From Holothuria scabra (taxonomy: Eukaryota > Echinodermata > Holothuroidea > Aspidochirotida > Holothuriidae), in contig CM074193.1 in assembly GCA_037179385.1 (NCBI GenBank), positions 37,350,846-37,414,845 of the forward strand: a stretch of 64,000 bases of DNA. Reading direction: 5' to 3'. Of the stretch, positions 12,523 to 22,839 are shown piece by piece; the stretch's first letter is position 1, and each line of letters opens with the position of its first letter. The notes below the pieces were generated by a model that was not told the origin of the DNA, did not search any database, and worked only from the letters and a program-made list of their open reading frames with translations. A program made the position numbers and the translations under genes.

Positions 12523-13246
12523 AAGAATAGTCTAGAGCCAAATTTATGTTTGATATGTGAAAGAGAAACACATTCGAAGCATTCTGGCGAAACTTTCATC
12601 CATTGCCGCAGTTCGGTTCTCAAGATATTAGCAATTGGAGTTGGCACATTTTCTTTAAAAAGTGAGCTTCAGGCAAGCAGGTGTAATGTCATGGATTCAC
12701 ACTGTTGACCGATGTCTTGTTTTTCTCTATTTTTCATCCATTGGTTTGACCTTGCGGGTAGCGAGGATTGTGTAATGGGCGGGGTGTGATGTCATGGGGG
12801 TTTTGGGGCACGACATGAGGAAAAATCTAAGTATAGAGAGAAAAACCGCTATTTTAGGTGTTTTGGTTTTTTTGGCATTGCAAGATTGGGTCCTGGGGCC
12901 CCTTGTCTATGCCACTGACCTTGAAGTGATAAGGGATGTAACCTTTCCCCCAAGGCATGTAAAGTTTTTAAAATCACATTGCTCAAAGTTCACTTTTGGC
13001 CTCAATATATCAGTGAGTTAAGTTGGATAAAATTGGTGGTAAATTAATAAAGAAAAACAAAAGATCGACCAACAATATCAATCCATGATATCATTCCTTC
13101 TTGCTTCAAGTTCGTGACATGCAGAAAGTTTGCCGCATTCAATTGATAATATCTCGAAAATCGAACTTGGGAAATGAATAAAAAATCACCAGGTTGCTTA
13201 GGATATATTCCTCTTTCACCTATCTACTGTGCTCTGGACTATTCTT
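12523..13246. mobile_element. piggyBac-like MITE with TTAA target duplication
   Basis: TTAA (12519-12522) is followed by AAGAATAGTCTAGAGC. The right end GCTCTGGACTATTCTT is followed by TTAA (13247-13250). GTGAAAGAG words lie just inside each end in inverse orientation. At 724 bp it has no transposase, so it is non-autonomous. TTAA specificity is the hallmark of the piggyBac superfamily; the assignment rests on that and on the terminal repeats. Confidence 0.8.
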
Positions 13247-13299
13247 TTAATATGGGACAGACGCTTACGTAGGGGCAAGTGGGCGTTTTGGGGCTGCTG

Positions 13300-13630
13300 A
13301 GAACTACTCGGGGATACTTTTGAGGAAATGAGTGGAGTTTACTGGAGATTACGAGGCAATACTAAGCGTTATTCATAACTACTTATCTGGGGGTATTGTC
13401 GACTGCTGGAGAATACTTGGGAATACTAGGGACCATTGTTGAGATTACTCACTGAGGAGTAATGTGATTTACTAGGACAACTAACGGTAAGGCCTATTAG
13501 GGCTTTCTAGGGACAACAAAACGAGTTAAAAAGTACTCAGGCCAAATTACGATCATCAGGGACTACTTTGGACTACCATGGGCATTCAACCGAGATCTAA
13601 TGTCTAATGGGGATTACCGAGAACCAGGCT
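13300..13630. repeat. Degenerate minisatellite of GGGNNTACT-like words
   Basis: Words such as GGGGATACTTTTGAGG, GGGAATACTAGGGACC, GGGACTACTTTGGACTACC and GGGGATTACCGAG recur every 12-25 bp without exact periodicity. This looks like an old tandem array blurred by point mutations and indels. Confidence 0.5.
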
Positions 13631-13861
13631 GCGCCCCTGAAGCCCATTATTGCGTCAGATTTTTTTTGAATAATTGTGAATCATCCATTAAAGTTCAACT
13701 ACTTACAGAAAATCTGCATATCACAGCATGAAAATTAACGACCCTAGTCAGAGAAGAGACCAAGGTTGTAAGGAGGTATGTCTCTATTCACTTATTTTCA
13801 AAAGCGAAATGACCCGAGGAATCGCATCACAATTTTCCCCATAGTAATAAGCGCAAAAAAG

Positions 13862-13935
13862 CCAGTGGGCCACTCAACAGGCCGGCACGACTTACACCAA
13901 TTGGTTAGAAACTGCGCCGTAAAACTCAAATCTAA
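13862..13935 (-). repeat. SINE body fragment
   Basis: On the minus strand, AGTTTTACGGCGCAGTTTCT followed by AACCAATTGGTGTAAGTCGTGCCGGCC matches the AGTTTTACGGC/CCAATTGGTT part of the SINE copies at 8724 and 29670. No tRNA-like head remains. Confidence 0.55.
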
Positions 13936-14261
13936 CCAACTCATAGAAATAATACAATTACCAGATAAATCGAGTCAATGACTCGACTCGAGTCACATAA
14001 ATGATTCAACTCAAGTGCAAAATTGAGTGCCTCGCTACAACTCTGGAAGAGGCGTTAAGGTAACCAACAATGGGCCATAGACATGACCCCTGTGGTACTT
14101 TCCTAGAAAGAAGTTTTTTAGCAACATGGTCTTTTGGTGCCAAAGTTTTTCAATATTTTGTTTAAGCATTTGGAAGCCTCCAGATGTCTATGCCATCCTA
14201 AAATTATGAAAATGAGTCAGTGAGTAGATGAGGTGTCACTGCTCAATTTCTAAGCCCATTG

Positions 14262-14510
14262 GTTTAAGTTGGGTCGGTCACTGCCCTTTTCCAATTGTGG
14301 CTAACTGAAAATTTGGAAAAATGGAGTCTTTCTTCCAGTTGCGGTTAACTGGCTTGATTTCCCCGCTTCTCCATTGATTTTGTTGAGCACCCAGCACAAT
14401 GGCTGTAGCTTCAGTTTTTAAGTATTCGGTATGAGCAGACCAGGACTAGAACTCCCGACCTCCCGACTGCAAGTCTGACGTTCTAACCACTTGACTATGC
14501 AGTCGGTGGG
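14262..14510 (-). repeat. tRNA-derived SINE, copy 2
   Basis: The tRNA-like head on the minus strand (14438-14510) has an A-box-like TAGTCAAGTGGTTAGAACG and a B-box-like GGGAGTTCTAGTCCTGG. The body shares CCAGTTG/GGTTAACTGGCTTG and GGGTCGGTCACTGCC-like words with copy 1. The two heads derive from related but not identical tRNA sequences. Confidence 0.7.
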
Positions 14511-15545
14511 GCAAGGGGGAAAGGGCCTTAAAGTTCATGGGTACTAACAGACTAAGGTGTTTGTGATCTTATAAAGTCATTAATTAGGGTGTAATCCAAT
14601 AGATTTGATATACTTTGATTCTACGTTCCCACCACTTTGTCACTTTATTACTTTAACAAAAAAAATTATAACATTTTGCGCCTACCGATTAGGGTACTTC
14701 TTTCGGGCATATGTAGTTCAAGATCTTAATCTTCTCCTTTATCTGTAACGAAAAACTTCCGTCAACCCATGCCTGTTATTTTGTTCCTCTTTTTTTATTT
14801 CCTCCCTCTCCGTCATCATCGTGGAGTCATCCTTTCGCTGCTATGAGCATTTGTCAGAAACCAGTGTCAGACACTGTAAAATAAAGATGTAAGAAACATA
14901 GAACCTATCGTCAGAGAGATATTACTCAACGAATTAACCTTTGCTGCTAATTTTTCTCAACCAACTACATCTAGAGATTACAAAATATCACTTGTCAGTA
15001 GGAACTAATCTTTCTACTGCTGGTCTTTTCTCTATAGTTTTTTTTTTTTATAAAAGTCGTAGAAGTTGTAGAAGTTGTAAATATTATATGAAAATAAACT
15101 CTCTTACAGGTTATCGTTAATGTGGGGGTCCAGCCCGAAGTTTCGCAACTTTTGCACTCTTGAAAGTAATATTTGAGCCAAAGAATAGCCGAAATGTAAT
15201 AAAAGCAACAAGGTGATTAATTACTTTTGAAAAATTTATTTTGCGACATTCAGTTATTTTTTTTTTGGGGGGGGGGCATGCCCGCCAAATCTCATAAAAA
15301 CTACTTGGAGGCCAGGTTCGTTCTGCCCCTCCCCCACCCCCCCCCCCCGCTTCCGCCGCCTATGCATTTTATATTGCATGTTGAGGCGCGCGAGGAGCAC
15401 CTGAAATTTTGTTGTTTGAGATTTAGAAAAAATAAAAAAGGGTTTTCTGATCAGGGAAGTGGTATGGCGGAAGCAAGCTCCCGACCCCCTAATTATTCGA
15501 GGGGGGGGCTCTCGTTCCCAACCCCCCTCCCCAGCTTCCTACGCC
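14511..15545. other. Gene-less stretch with poly-G/poly-C tracts
   Basis: G-runs lie near 15267 and 15504 and a C-run near 15339. An open frame spans 15227-15637, but it is an accident of these low-complexity tracts. No gene is supported. Confidence 0.4.
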
Positions 15546-15597
15546 TGTTAGATACTCCACATGATCTTGATCTTAGCCAAAAGGCCGATGCTGAGAA
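15546..15597 (-). ncRNA. U2 snRNA 5'-end fragment (pseudogene)
   Basis: The minus strand reads TCGGCCTTTTGGCTAAGATC followed by AAG and, after a short insertion, GGAGTATCTAACA. This matches the highly conserved 5' end of U2 snRNA: the GGCCUUUUGGCUAAGAUCAAG block, then the branch-point-recognition GUAGUAUCUG region. The first block is exact. The second carries a G for U change and an extra 6-7 bases. Only about 50 nt are present and the Sm site and 3' stem-loops are absent, so this is a retroposed or truncated copy. Confidence 0.75.
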
Positions 15598-16104
15598 ATG
15601 TAGATTCCGTGCATTCGGCATCATTATGTCAAAATGACAAAGTAAACATATTGTCCCAAGTGTTAATAATTATTTTCCCAATTTTGATGGCACAAATTGT
15701 TAAATGAAACGACAAAAAAAGTTGAAACAGACAGAAGAGCGCCAAAATGGCTTAACATGTGCTGTAATGATGATTTTGAAATCTCTGGCAGTTTTCGACT
15801 TAAGCTTTGTCGTATTTTGAGATAAGTGGTATTTCAGGAGAAAGTGTGGGTAAACTTATAGTGATTACTGAAAGGGAATTTGGGAGGATCAAAGCACGGG
15901 ACCGCGTTCATGTTGATGAAAAGTTCATTTAATTGGACATGTGACGCTTTGAAGATTCTAGTTCTGTCCAGGAAAAAATGCCAAAAACTATTGGGACAAG
16001 GGAAAATTTTGAGTATTTACTAAGATAACTTGCTTGTGAGTATCTAGAACCCCGGTTTTCTAGTGGTTTTTTACAAATTGTTCATTTGTTTTATCAAAAG
16101 CTTC

Positions 16105-16640
16105 TTCAGGTCTGGAGACATAAAAATGACAAAACTGAGACTTGGATGTTAAAAAGCATTAAAATGCAAGAAACAGTCGCACTTCCCATCAAAATACGTA
16201 AAAAGTTAACCGTTTTACATTGCAATTTCTGATTTTCACTAAGCCATGCATAAACATGGGCTCAGTAAGGAAATCTTGTGATGTCTAGAGACATCTTTAT
16301 TTCAAGGACAGTAACATTTAGTAAGAAATGAGGGTTTTATTTTGAAAGTTTAAATTGACTGTTTTCTTGACACTCATCAGTATCAATTACCAAACCAAAA
16401 ATTATCTGACTTTAAGAGATAATTAATATAGGGTTAACAAAAGAAATGTCAACACTTTGCAACACTCCACTTCATTATTCTTGCATAAGCAACAAGTTGC
16501 CTCAGAAACAGTCAAACTTTGATAAGGTATATCTCGAGAACCGTATAAGACGGCACTATTTCAGGGGTTTTCCTTCCAATTTCCTTCGTAACTGCCAAGG
16601 AAGATCAATTAGGCTTTTCCTGATATGCTACACTACCTTC
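16105..16640 (+). mobile_element. Diverged copy of the TTAA MITE at 37495-38063, opposite orientation
   Basis: Colinear words shared with the reverse complement of 37495-38063 include AAAATGACAAA, TTTCTGATTTNCACT, GCATAAACAT, TTTATNTTCATTTCAAGG-like and GAGGGTTTTATTTTGAAAGT. The termini are degraded, so exact ends and target duplication cannot be read. Confidence 0.6.
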
Positions 16641-16649
16641 ATCCGCCTT

Positions 16650-17799
16650 TAGTCCTTTATGCAACATTTACAACGGCAGGTGATCTTCGGGCTGTGAAGG
16701 GCTGAAGGCTATGGATGAAGGGTGACGCCAGTCGCGGAAGCGGGGTCAAGTCGGACGACAATGAAATGTTTACTACCGCTGTATAGACCTGGTGGCTGTG
16801 CTTAAAGAAGGTCTGTTAAATGTTAGGCTAAGTAATTGCAACATAGTTTACTTGCTTATGTTTTTGAGGGGAACCTTTTCTGAGGCGAAACATGCATGTT
16901 CGAATATTTTTCAATAAATATTTTCTCATTTTTTTTATATTCCCTTTTACATTACACCAATAAATGAATCACTCGTCCACCCCTAAAATTCAGGCATTCC
17001 GCTGTCTGAGCTCTGGGTGATAAGCATTTGGTTTATGGATGCCTGGCTGGGTTGTGGAAGGGGGGGGGGGGCACAACGTTGCCAGCAGCAGGACCGGACT
17101 CGTCAACAAGCAATCAACCCACACGGATACAATCGCACACGTATACTCATTACTAAAACGCATACACACTCGTTGACGTTTTATCGATGCCCTAAAGTCG
17201 TCTGTATATACCACAATGTTATAGTTTGGTTATTCTGCCTGCTGTTTTTATTAACCTGCCTGAATTATTGGGGCAAGATGTCAAAGCGATATGTTCTCCC
17301 CCAATATTTTCTTGCCCCCGGGATCGGTGCCCCCTGCTCTGGTTTTGTCTTCCTTCGATAAACGACTGAACAACAGGATGTGGGGGAAATATTACGGGTT
17401 CCCTTCCAGCTATAGACGAATTCTTTTGGAGGCAGAGCTATGCTGTGTAGAAGGAAGGGTGAAACTAATGGGAGCCACACCCAAAGAAGACTCCTTAAAT
17501 GCTTTTACCTGGAATTAGTTCTTCAATAAATTGTATTAACACTTAAGCCAGGTAAAATCTTTCTTATTTTTCTCTTTTTCAAATCTATTTTTTTTTATTC
17601 AAGATTAGTTAAATATTCCCTGAGCATGTCTTTTCTAGAGGACCCCATAGGCATAGGTAAACGAGGAGCATCACGTCCGGGCATCACAATATTGACAATT
17701 TTGTAACTGGCATCAGATAGGAGGGTGGAGATTACTTGACTGTCCAGTTTTCCACCCGACTAGGTAAAATGTCCATCGTATTTAGTCAGGCTTTTTCCA
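16650..17799. other. Gene-less stretch
   Basis: A poly-G run lies at about 17061-17071. No exon with credible splice sites or protein similarity was recognised. Confidence 0.35.
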
Positions 17800-18280
17800 T
17801 TACGTGTTACACAGGTACTGTTTTGAATGTAAAATTACATCGTCTTCACACTTTCGAATTTTCCTAAATTTGACTCTCCCGGATAGAAGTTCCGGGCTAT
17901 TTTTGCAATTTTACTGCACGCGAAGACAGACAGAAGACAACATTTTTTCAAAACTACATATCTACAAAAAAGATCAATTGGTCAAGATTTAAATCTTGAA
18001 TATCTGTCAATAACACTTCAGAGTATCTCAGGTATTTGTGTTCGTGCAATCTTTATTGTTTTAATTTATTATAAATTTCCGCTTTATACTTTGGTCCGAA
18101 TTGATAATTTAACCGCTTGAAAGACACAACATATATACACAAATACTATTACAGTAATCACAACAAAAATCATAATTTATGCATAACATATTTAAGTTTG
18201 TGCATTATATGCATGATTCTAACAGTGCACGACAAAAATTACAACGTTGCAGTAGACGAATTTGACGGCAGCCAAGTACC
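17800..18280. repeat. Segmental duplication unit A, left part (paralogous to 27610-28070)
   Basis: Words such as AGAAGTTCCGGGCT, AGTATCTCAGG.TATTTGTGTTCGTGC, CAATCTTTATTG, TTTGGTCCGAATTGATAATT and TGCATAACAT occur in the same order as in 27610-28070. The similarity continues at 22840-23430 versus 28190-28860. This is flanking DNA duplicated together with the SLC35G-like genes. Confidence 0.7.
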
Positions 18281-18483
18281 TACAATCTTGGACAAAACTG
18301 TTGGGACACTTTGCCATAGAATTCTTGAATTTCAGTTCAAAGGCTTGCATGAATCTCCCTCCCCGCTTCCCCTTTATATGTTGCACTGAAAGAGTGACTG
18401 ACTGTATGCCGTGAATAGGCTAACTGTGGTCAACATTGCGAAGGGGAGCGGGGGTGTCCCAAGGAGTTTTGTCCAAGATTGTA
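18281..18483. mobile_element. MITE, TACAATCTTGGACAAAA family, copy 3
   Basis: TACAATCTTGGACAAAACTG with TTGGGACAC at the left and GTGTCCCAAGGAG with TTTTGTCCAAGATTGTA at the right form the cleanest terminal inverted repeats of the family in this window. It lies at the junction between duplication unit A and the extra 4.5 kb that unit B lacks. Confidence 0.85.
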
Positions 18484-18953
18484 GTTTGTTTTCCCCGAAA
18501 AGTCTTGCCAGAGAGTCGAGAGGACTTTAGAAAAAGTAATGGTTGCCAAATTTGCTGGGTGCAATTAATCAGCCTGAGCAAACATTAAGTCCGAAATTTC
18601 AAAATATATATTAAACAGAATGAAAAGTGGGGTTTAATTAGAATAACTTCCACTTCATAGGACATTGCTTTGCTAAAATATAAAACGTTGAAACTTATTT
18701 ACTCAACATGGTAGATTGCACAAGAATTCGTAACGTCTTGTTGTATTATTACTCAAATTACATTCTTTGTATATCTCTGTTTCTACCAAACCTACTCCAC
18801 CTTATAACAAGATGAGATCACTTTTTTTTTAGCTCCGATGACTTAGCTGAAGAGGTCATGCACGTGACGTCAGCAAGACTCAGTTTGGGATAACTGATGC
18901 CACTGATCATGCTCAGTACGTGTGATACCGATGCGCGCGCACGGCAGCACCTT

Positions 18954-18977
18954 AATAAGTTATTCTACAACCCCTAG
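18954..18977. repeat. Short inverted-repeat partner TTATTCTACAACCCC
   Basis: The 15-base word TTATTCTACAACCCC here is inverted at about 22060-22076 (GGGGTTGTAGAATAG). Together the two bracket the recombinase gene and the hairpins. It could mark the outer ends of the element; the flanks beyond it do not align well. Confidence 0.4.
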
Positions 18978-19670
18978 CTATCCGTTATTCACTTTCTTAG
19001 CTCCTATTGGCTAATTCAGTATCATGTGACCATTAAAAACAATCCGTTATTTTTGCAATAACGGGCAGTTAGCCTCATTAACATGCATAAGTCAATAGTA
19101 ACACTACTTATTTGGAGGGTATCAAGACTGTCTGCTGTTGCTATGCAACAGAATTGTGGTGGTTTGGAACCACTGGACCATACCACAGTGTACAGTACAG
19201 TACAACTGTATACTGCAAAGGTCCACAGCTCCTTCAGTAACAATGGATGTTCCCTGCTTTGATCTCAAATTTGAGCCATGTGATGTGGACAAAGAAAATA
19301 GCAGTACGTGTAGATTTCCACAACTGTCTGAAAGTGACGTGAAGTGTATTGAAGATGGAAGACTAGAAGCTTCAACTAAACGAGCCACAAAGTGGGTAGT
19401 ACAGATTTTCAAAGGTCAGTCAGCCAGCTACAGTAGCATAGCCAATACTTGATTCAAGTACTATAGATAACCTTACAACATACAACAACAAACTAAGCCA
19501 TACTAAATTACGTGTCAGAAATAAATTGCTCTAGCACTGTCTTTAAATACTAGTGACTTTTAGCAAAGTTATAGACAATGCAGTGAACCATGAGTGTGTT
19601 TCTCAACAAATTAATTGTAGTGGGCTGCTGAAATTAATTGACAATTTTTTTAAGTTGGCAAGATCCTCAA

Positions 19671-19780
19671 TTTAAGGAATAAATTACATTAGGCTGCAAA
19701 TTGCAGTTGGCAGACTATCATTGGTGAATAAACCGTCGAGACTCCGAATTTGGCAAATAACGGACGAGGCGAAGCCGAGT
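19671..19780 (+). repeat. Left arm of a ~100-bp inverted repeat around recombinase exon 2
   Basis: TTAAGGAATAAATTACAT, ATTGGTGAATAAACCGTCGA and AATAACGGACGAGGCG occur here in order. The reverse complement of the same series is at 22084-22178. The arm lies in the intron of the recombinase gene, so exon 1 is outside the repeat and exon 2 inside. Confidence 0.75.
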
Positions 19781-19876
19781 CCGTTATTTGCCAGATTTGG
19801 AGTTGTCGAGACCCAAAATTTGGCAAAATAACGGACGAGATGCAGCCGAGTCCGTTATTTTGCCAAATTTTGGGTC
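19743..19876. repeat. Two consecutive perfect-stem hairpins (AATAACGGACGAG...CTCCGTTATT type)
   Basis: Stem 1 (19747-19798) pairs AAATAACGGACGAGGC with its inverse GAGTCCGTTATTTG. Stem 2 (19815-19871) pairs AATTTGGCAAAATAACGGAC with GTCCGTTATTTTGCCAAATT. Both lie in the recombinase intron. A half-copy of the same word is at 22084-22128, and isolated CCGTTATT words are at about 18979 and 19043. Confidence 0.85.
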
Positions 19877-21651
19877 GTGGCAGTTTATAAGTTACTTGCC
19901 TACTATTCTCTGGGCAATGAAAAATTAAACTGACTAACTTTGGCTATTATTAAGTTTGGAGAAATGTTCCACAAATAACATTGCATAATGAACTACTATA
20001 GCTAGCCTAGGCCTAAGCCTACATTTTTTTCTTCACAGAATGGTTGAAAGAGAGACAACATGATGTAATGTTTGAAGACCTTCCAGAAAACCAGTTAGAT
20101 GAGCTCTTGAGGCAATTCTATGGAGAAGTCCGTACAAAGAAAGGCAACCAGTATGGCAAGTCAGCAATGGCTGGCATAAGATCAGCAATCAACAGGCATT
20201 TGGGTGGTGCACCATTTAACAGAAACATTAACATTATAACAGATCCTAAATTCCGCAGATCTAATAACATGTTTGTTGGTCTGATAAAACAAATGAAGAA
20301 AGATGGTTTAGATAAGACCAAACACCACACTGCCATTAGTGACGAAGACCTCAAGAAGCTGTATTCATCAGATGTCTTCAACAATGAAAGTCCACTGAGC
20401 CTCCTGAGGAAAGTCTGGTTCAATGTGACATTTTATTTTGGACGTAGAGGAAGTGAAGGTCAGCGTCGCCTTACCAAGGATTCATTCACTGTAGGAAGAG
20501 ATGATGCTGGCAGAGAGTTTGTTGAAATGTCGATGAATGAAAAAGAAAAAAAATCACCCTGGCACTAGGCTACTTCTGATGGCCAGCACAAACAGTCACG
20601 GATGTACAACATTCCTGACGATGAAGCAAATTGCCCTGTTTTTGCCTTCAAGTTGCACATGGAGAAGCTAAATCCTAATACAAACACTTTCTTTCAGCGT
20701 CCACTCAACACAAAACCAAATGATGAAAGTGCCCCTTGGTTCATGAATGCTGTCATTGGTGAGAAAAAGTTGCAGGGGATGATGAAGGAGATCTCTCAAC
20801 TTGCGAAACTGTCATGTATCTATACCAATCACTGTATCAGGGCAACAACCTGCACAGTCCTTGACAAAGCGGGCCACAAGACCCATTAAATCATGGCAGT
20901 GACTGGACACAAAAGCGAAAGTAGTGTTCGCTCCTACGTAAACCGCTTGAGCAGTGGGCAAAAGAGGCAATTATCAGATAATTTAAGCGCCCAGTGTGTA
21001 AGTTCTAGCGAGTACACTCAAACCGGCAACAGCCTAGTGTTACACAGTTGCGAAAACACTACGGATCAACGTAACGTCGTTAGAGTACCTCGAACTGATG
21101 CGGAGCCCAACGTTAGGCCTAGCACTAACAGTAACACCAACCTGTCAACGTCGTTCGAAGAGCAAAGCATAGCTTTATCCTCAATATTTCAGGGCTGCAA
21201 CTTTCGTGCACCAGTAAATGTGACTGTTAATAAGTCTTCGTGAACATTCATATCTTTTCTTCTCAAGAGTTAGTCGATTTATCAAATGTTTCACCTTATT
21301 TCACTTCACCAGTTTTCACAGGTTACATTGTTTATAATCGTTGAAGTATGCTTTCAGTAAGTGTATTCTGCACTTTGGTCAACCTTCAACTTTGACCTTT
21401 GACAATTGCGCAATGTCAAGTTCAGTAAACAAATTCTTTTTCAAGTTCAGGATAAAACTATCTAGGAAGTAAGTGTTCTACTATTAATCAACTTTGAAGT
21501 ATCTATAAAATGTTTATTTTGCCGTTGTCAAATTTAGTGTAAAGAAATTAGCTTATACATAATAGTAGCCATATACGTACGTGACACATACTGTACTGTA
21601 CACAGTCTATTACTATAAAGGCGGTCAAGGTCACCATTTTGTTGTTCGCCA

Positions 21652-21891
21652 CACTCTAAAAAATATTTGAACGATTTTGTTTAAAAATTAGGATACTCAC
21701 GAAGATGAGTATTTCTACTCGAAATAAGTGAGTACTTCAACTGAATTTGTGCAAAATTTTACACAAATTGCTGAATTTGTGCAAAATTTTACACAAATTG
21801 AGTTGAAGTACTCACTTATTTCGAGTAGAAATACTCATTTTCGTGAGTATCCTAATTTTTAAACAAAATCGTTTAAATATTTTTTAGAGTG
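21652..21891. mobile_element. 240-bp almost perfect palindrome (foldback MITE)
   Basis: It starts CACTCTAAAAAATATTTGAA and ends with the inverse AAATATTTTTTAGAGTG. Arms of about 115 bp mirror each other with only a few mismatches. At the centre the 30-bp word CTGAATTTGTGCAAAATTTT... is repeated twice in tandem and is itself nearly self-complementary. The CACTCTAAAA terminus resembles those of the AGAGTGAA foldback elements at 41676 and 58850. It lies about 400 bp after the recombinase stop codon. Confidence 0.88.
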
Positions 21892-22083
21892 CAGGAAACA
21901 TCAAAAGGCAAAAATTACAAGAATGGTGGTAATAGAAACCGTCAGAAATAGTAATTGCTCATTGGTTGTCATCACTGCCTGTTATTGTACTTGCTGCAAA
22001 TCGCTTTTTTAGACTCAATCTATCAGAATTTCTTTCATTTTTCGTACTTTTTATCAGTTTTGGGGTTGTAGAATAGGAATTGC

Positions 22084-22178
22084 GCCTCGTCCGTTATTTT
22101 TCCAAATTTTGGGTCTCGACGGTTTATTCACCAATAAAAGGCAGCCTTATGTAATTTATTCCTTAAGTAGCAATTGCT
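22084..22178 (-). repeat. Right arm of the inverted repeat around recombinase exon 2
   Basis: CGCCTCGTCCGTTATT, TCGACGGTTTATTCACCAAT and ATGTAATTTATTCCTTAAG form the reverse complement of 19671-19780, with a few substitutions and a small length difference. Confidence 0.75.
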
Positions 22179-22454
22179 GCAAATGTAAGACGCGCAACGT
22201 GGTGAAATTGCTTTGCAATTTCGTCACGGATCCGCCATGGATGGATGACACTCCTGCCGAGTACACATGACTTTGTGCTGAACGCACTGCACAGTGTGCA
22301 CTGTGGTTTACGGGGTGTGTACTCATTCAACGAGCAGACGGGTCGAGTGAGGTCAACTATGTAGTTACATATAGGCTACTCCAAAATAGTCGCTGACGTC
22401 ATACGAAAGCCTTTATGCACAGCATGTCATACATTGTCTGTTAGGTAGTAAGTT

Positions 22455-22540
22455 AGATAGAGTTTCACGGCCCAGTTTTCAACCAAGTCGGGCCACCACG
22501 GCCTTTTTTCCAGTTGTGGCTCGCTGGCTTGTTTTCTCTT
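22455..22540 (-). repeat. SINE body fragment
   Basis: AGAGTTTCACGGCCCAGTTT, CAAGTCGGGCC and TTTTTTCCAGTTGTGGCTCG align with the SINE copy at 8724-8810 in the same orientation. The tRNA-like head is absent. Confidence 0.6.
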
Positions 22541-22839
22541 CATCTCATAGAAGAAAATTGCTAGTGTTGAAGGTCGTAGAAAAGAAATAATTGCAAGAGA
22601 TAACAAGGTATCTAATCTGAGTTGTGCAACAAGATTGTCACAAATTCTTTCCCAATCGACTATTTGGATAATTTAAGTGAATAATGAAACTACATTTATT
22701 TTCGGAACAATGGAACAAGCTATAAAGCTATGAGATTTGAATGAAGAACATTCTCTTTGCAATACTACTAAAACTTATTTTTGAAATTCTAAGTGTAAGG
22801 TAGCAGGTACACTGGCATAGTAATTCTTTCGACTTATTG

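Larger units (their letters stand above)
19243..21243 (+). pseudogene. KIAA1958/Crypton-type tyrosine recombinase, one intron, two in-frame stops
   Basis: Exon 1 (19243-19414) starts MDVPCFDLKFEPCD and contains the family's RFPQLSESDV and KRATKW words. It ends AAAG|GTCAGT. Exon 2 starts at 20039 after TTTTTTTCTTCACAG and runs in one frame to TGA 21241-21243. The joined frame is 459 codons including the stop. Exon 2 holds the SAM-like core-binding domain (LDELLRQFYGEVR, GIRSAINRHL) and the catalytic domain: first Arg in FYFGRRGSEG, H-x-x-R in TNHCIRAT, then TGHKSESSVRSY with the nucleophile Tyr. TAG at 20566-20568 and TAA at 20887-20889 interrupt the frame, with no frameshift. The family cuts and joins DNA through a 3'-phosphotyrosine link; some members are domesticated host genes. 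The two stops make this copy inactive unless read through or mis-assembled. Confidence 0.85.

Noticed and set aside
15227..15637. 136-residue open frame, proline-rich
   Set aside because: Created by poly-G and poly-C tracts and overlapping the U2 fragment; no domain and no conservation.
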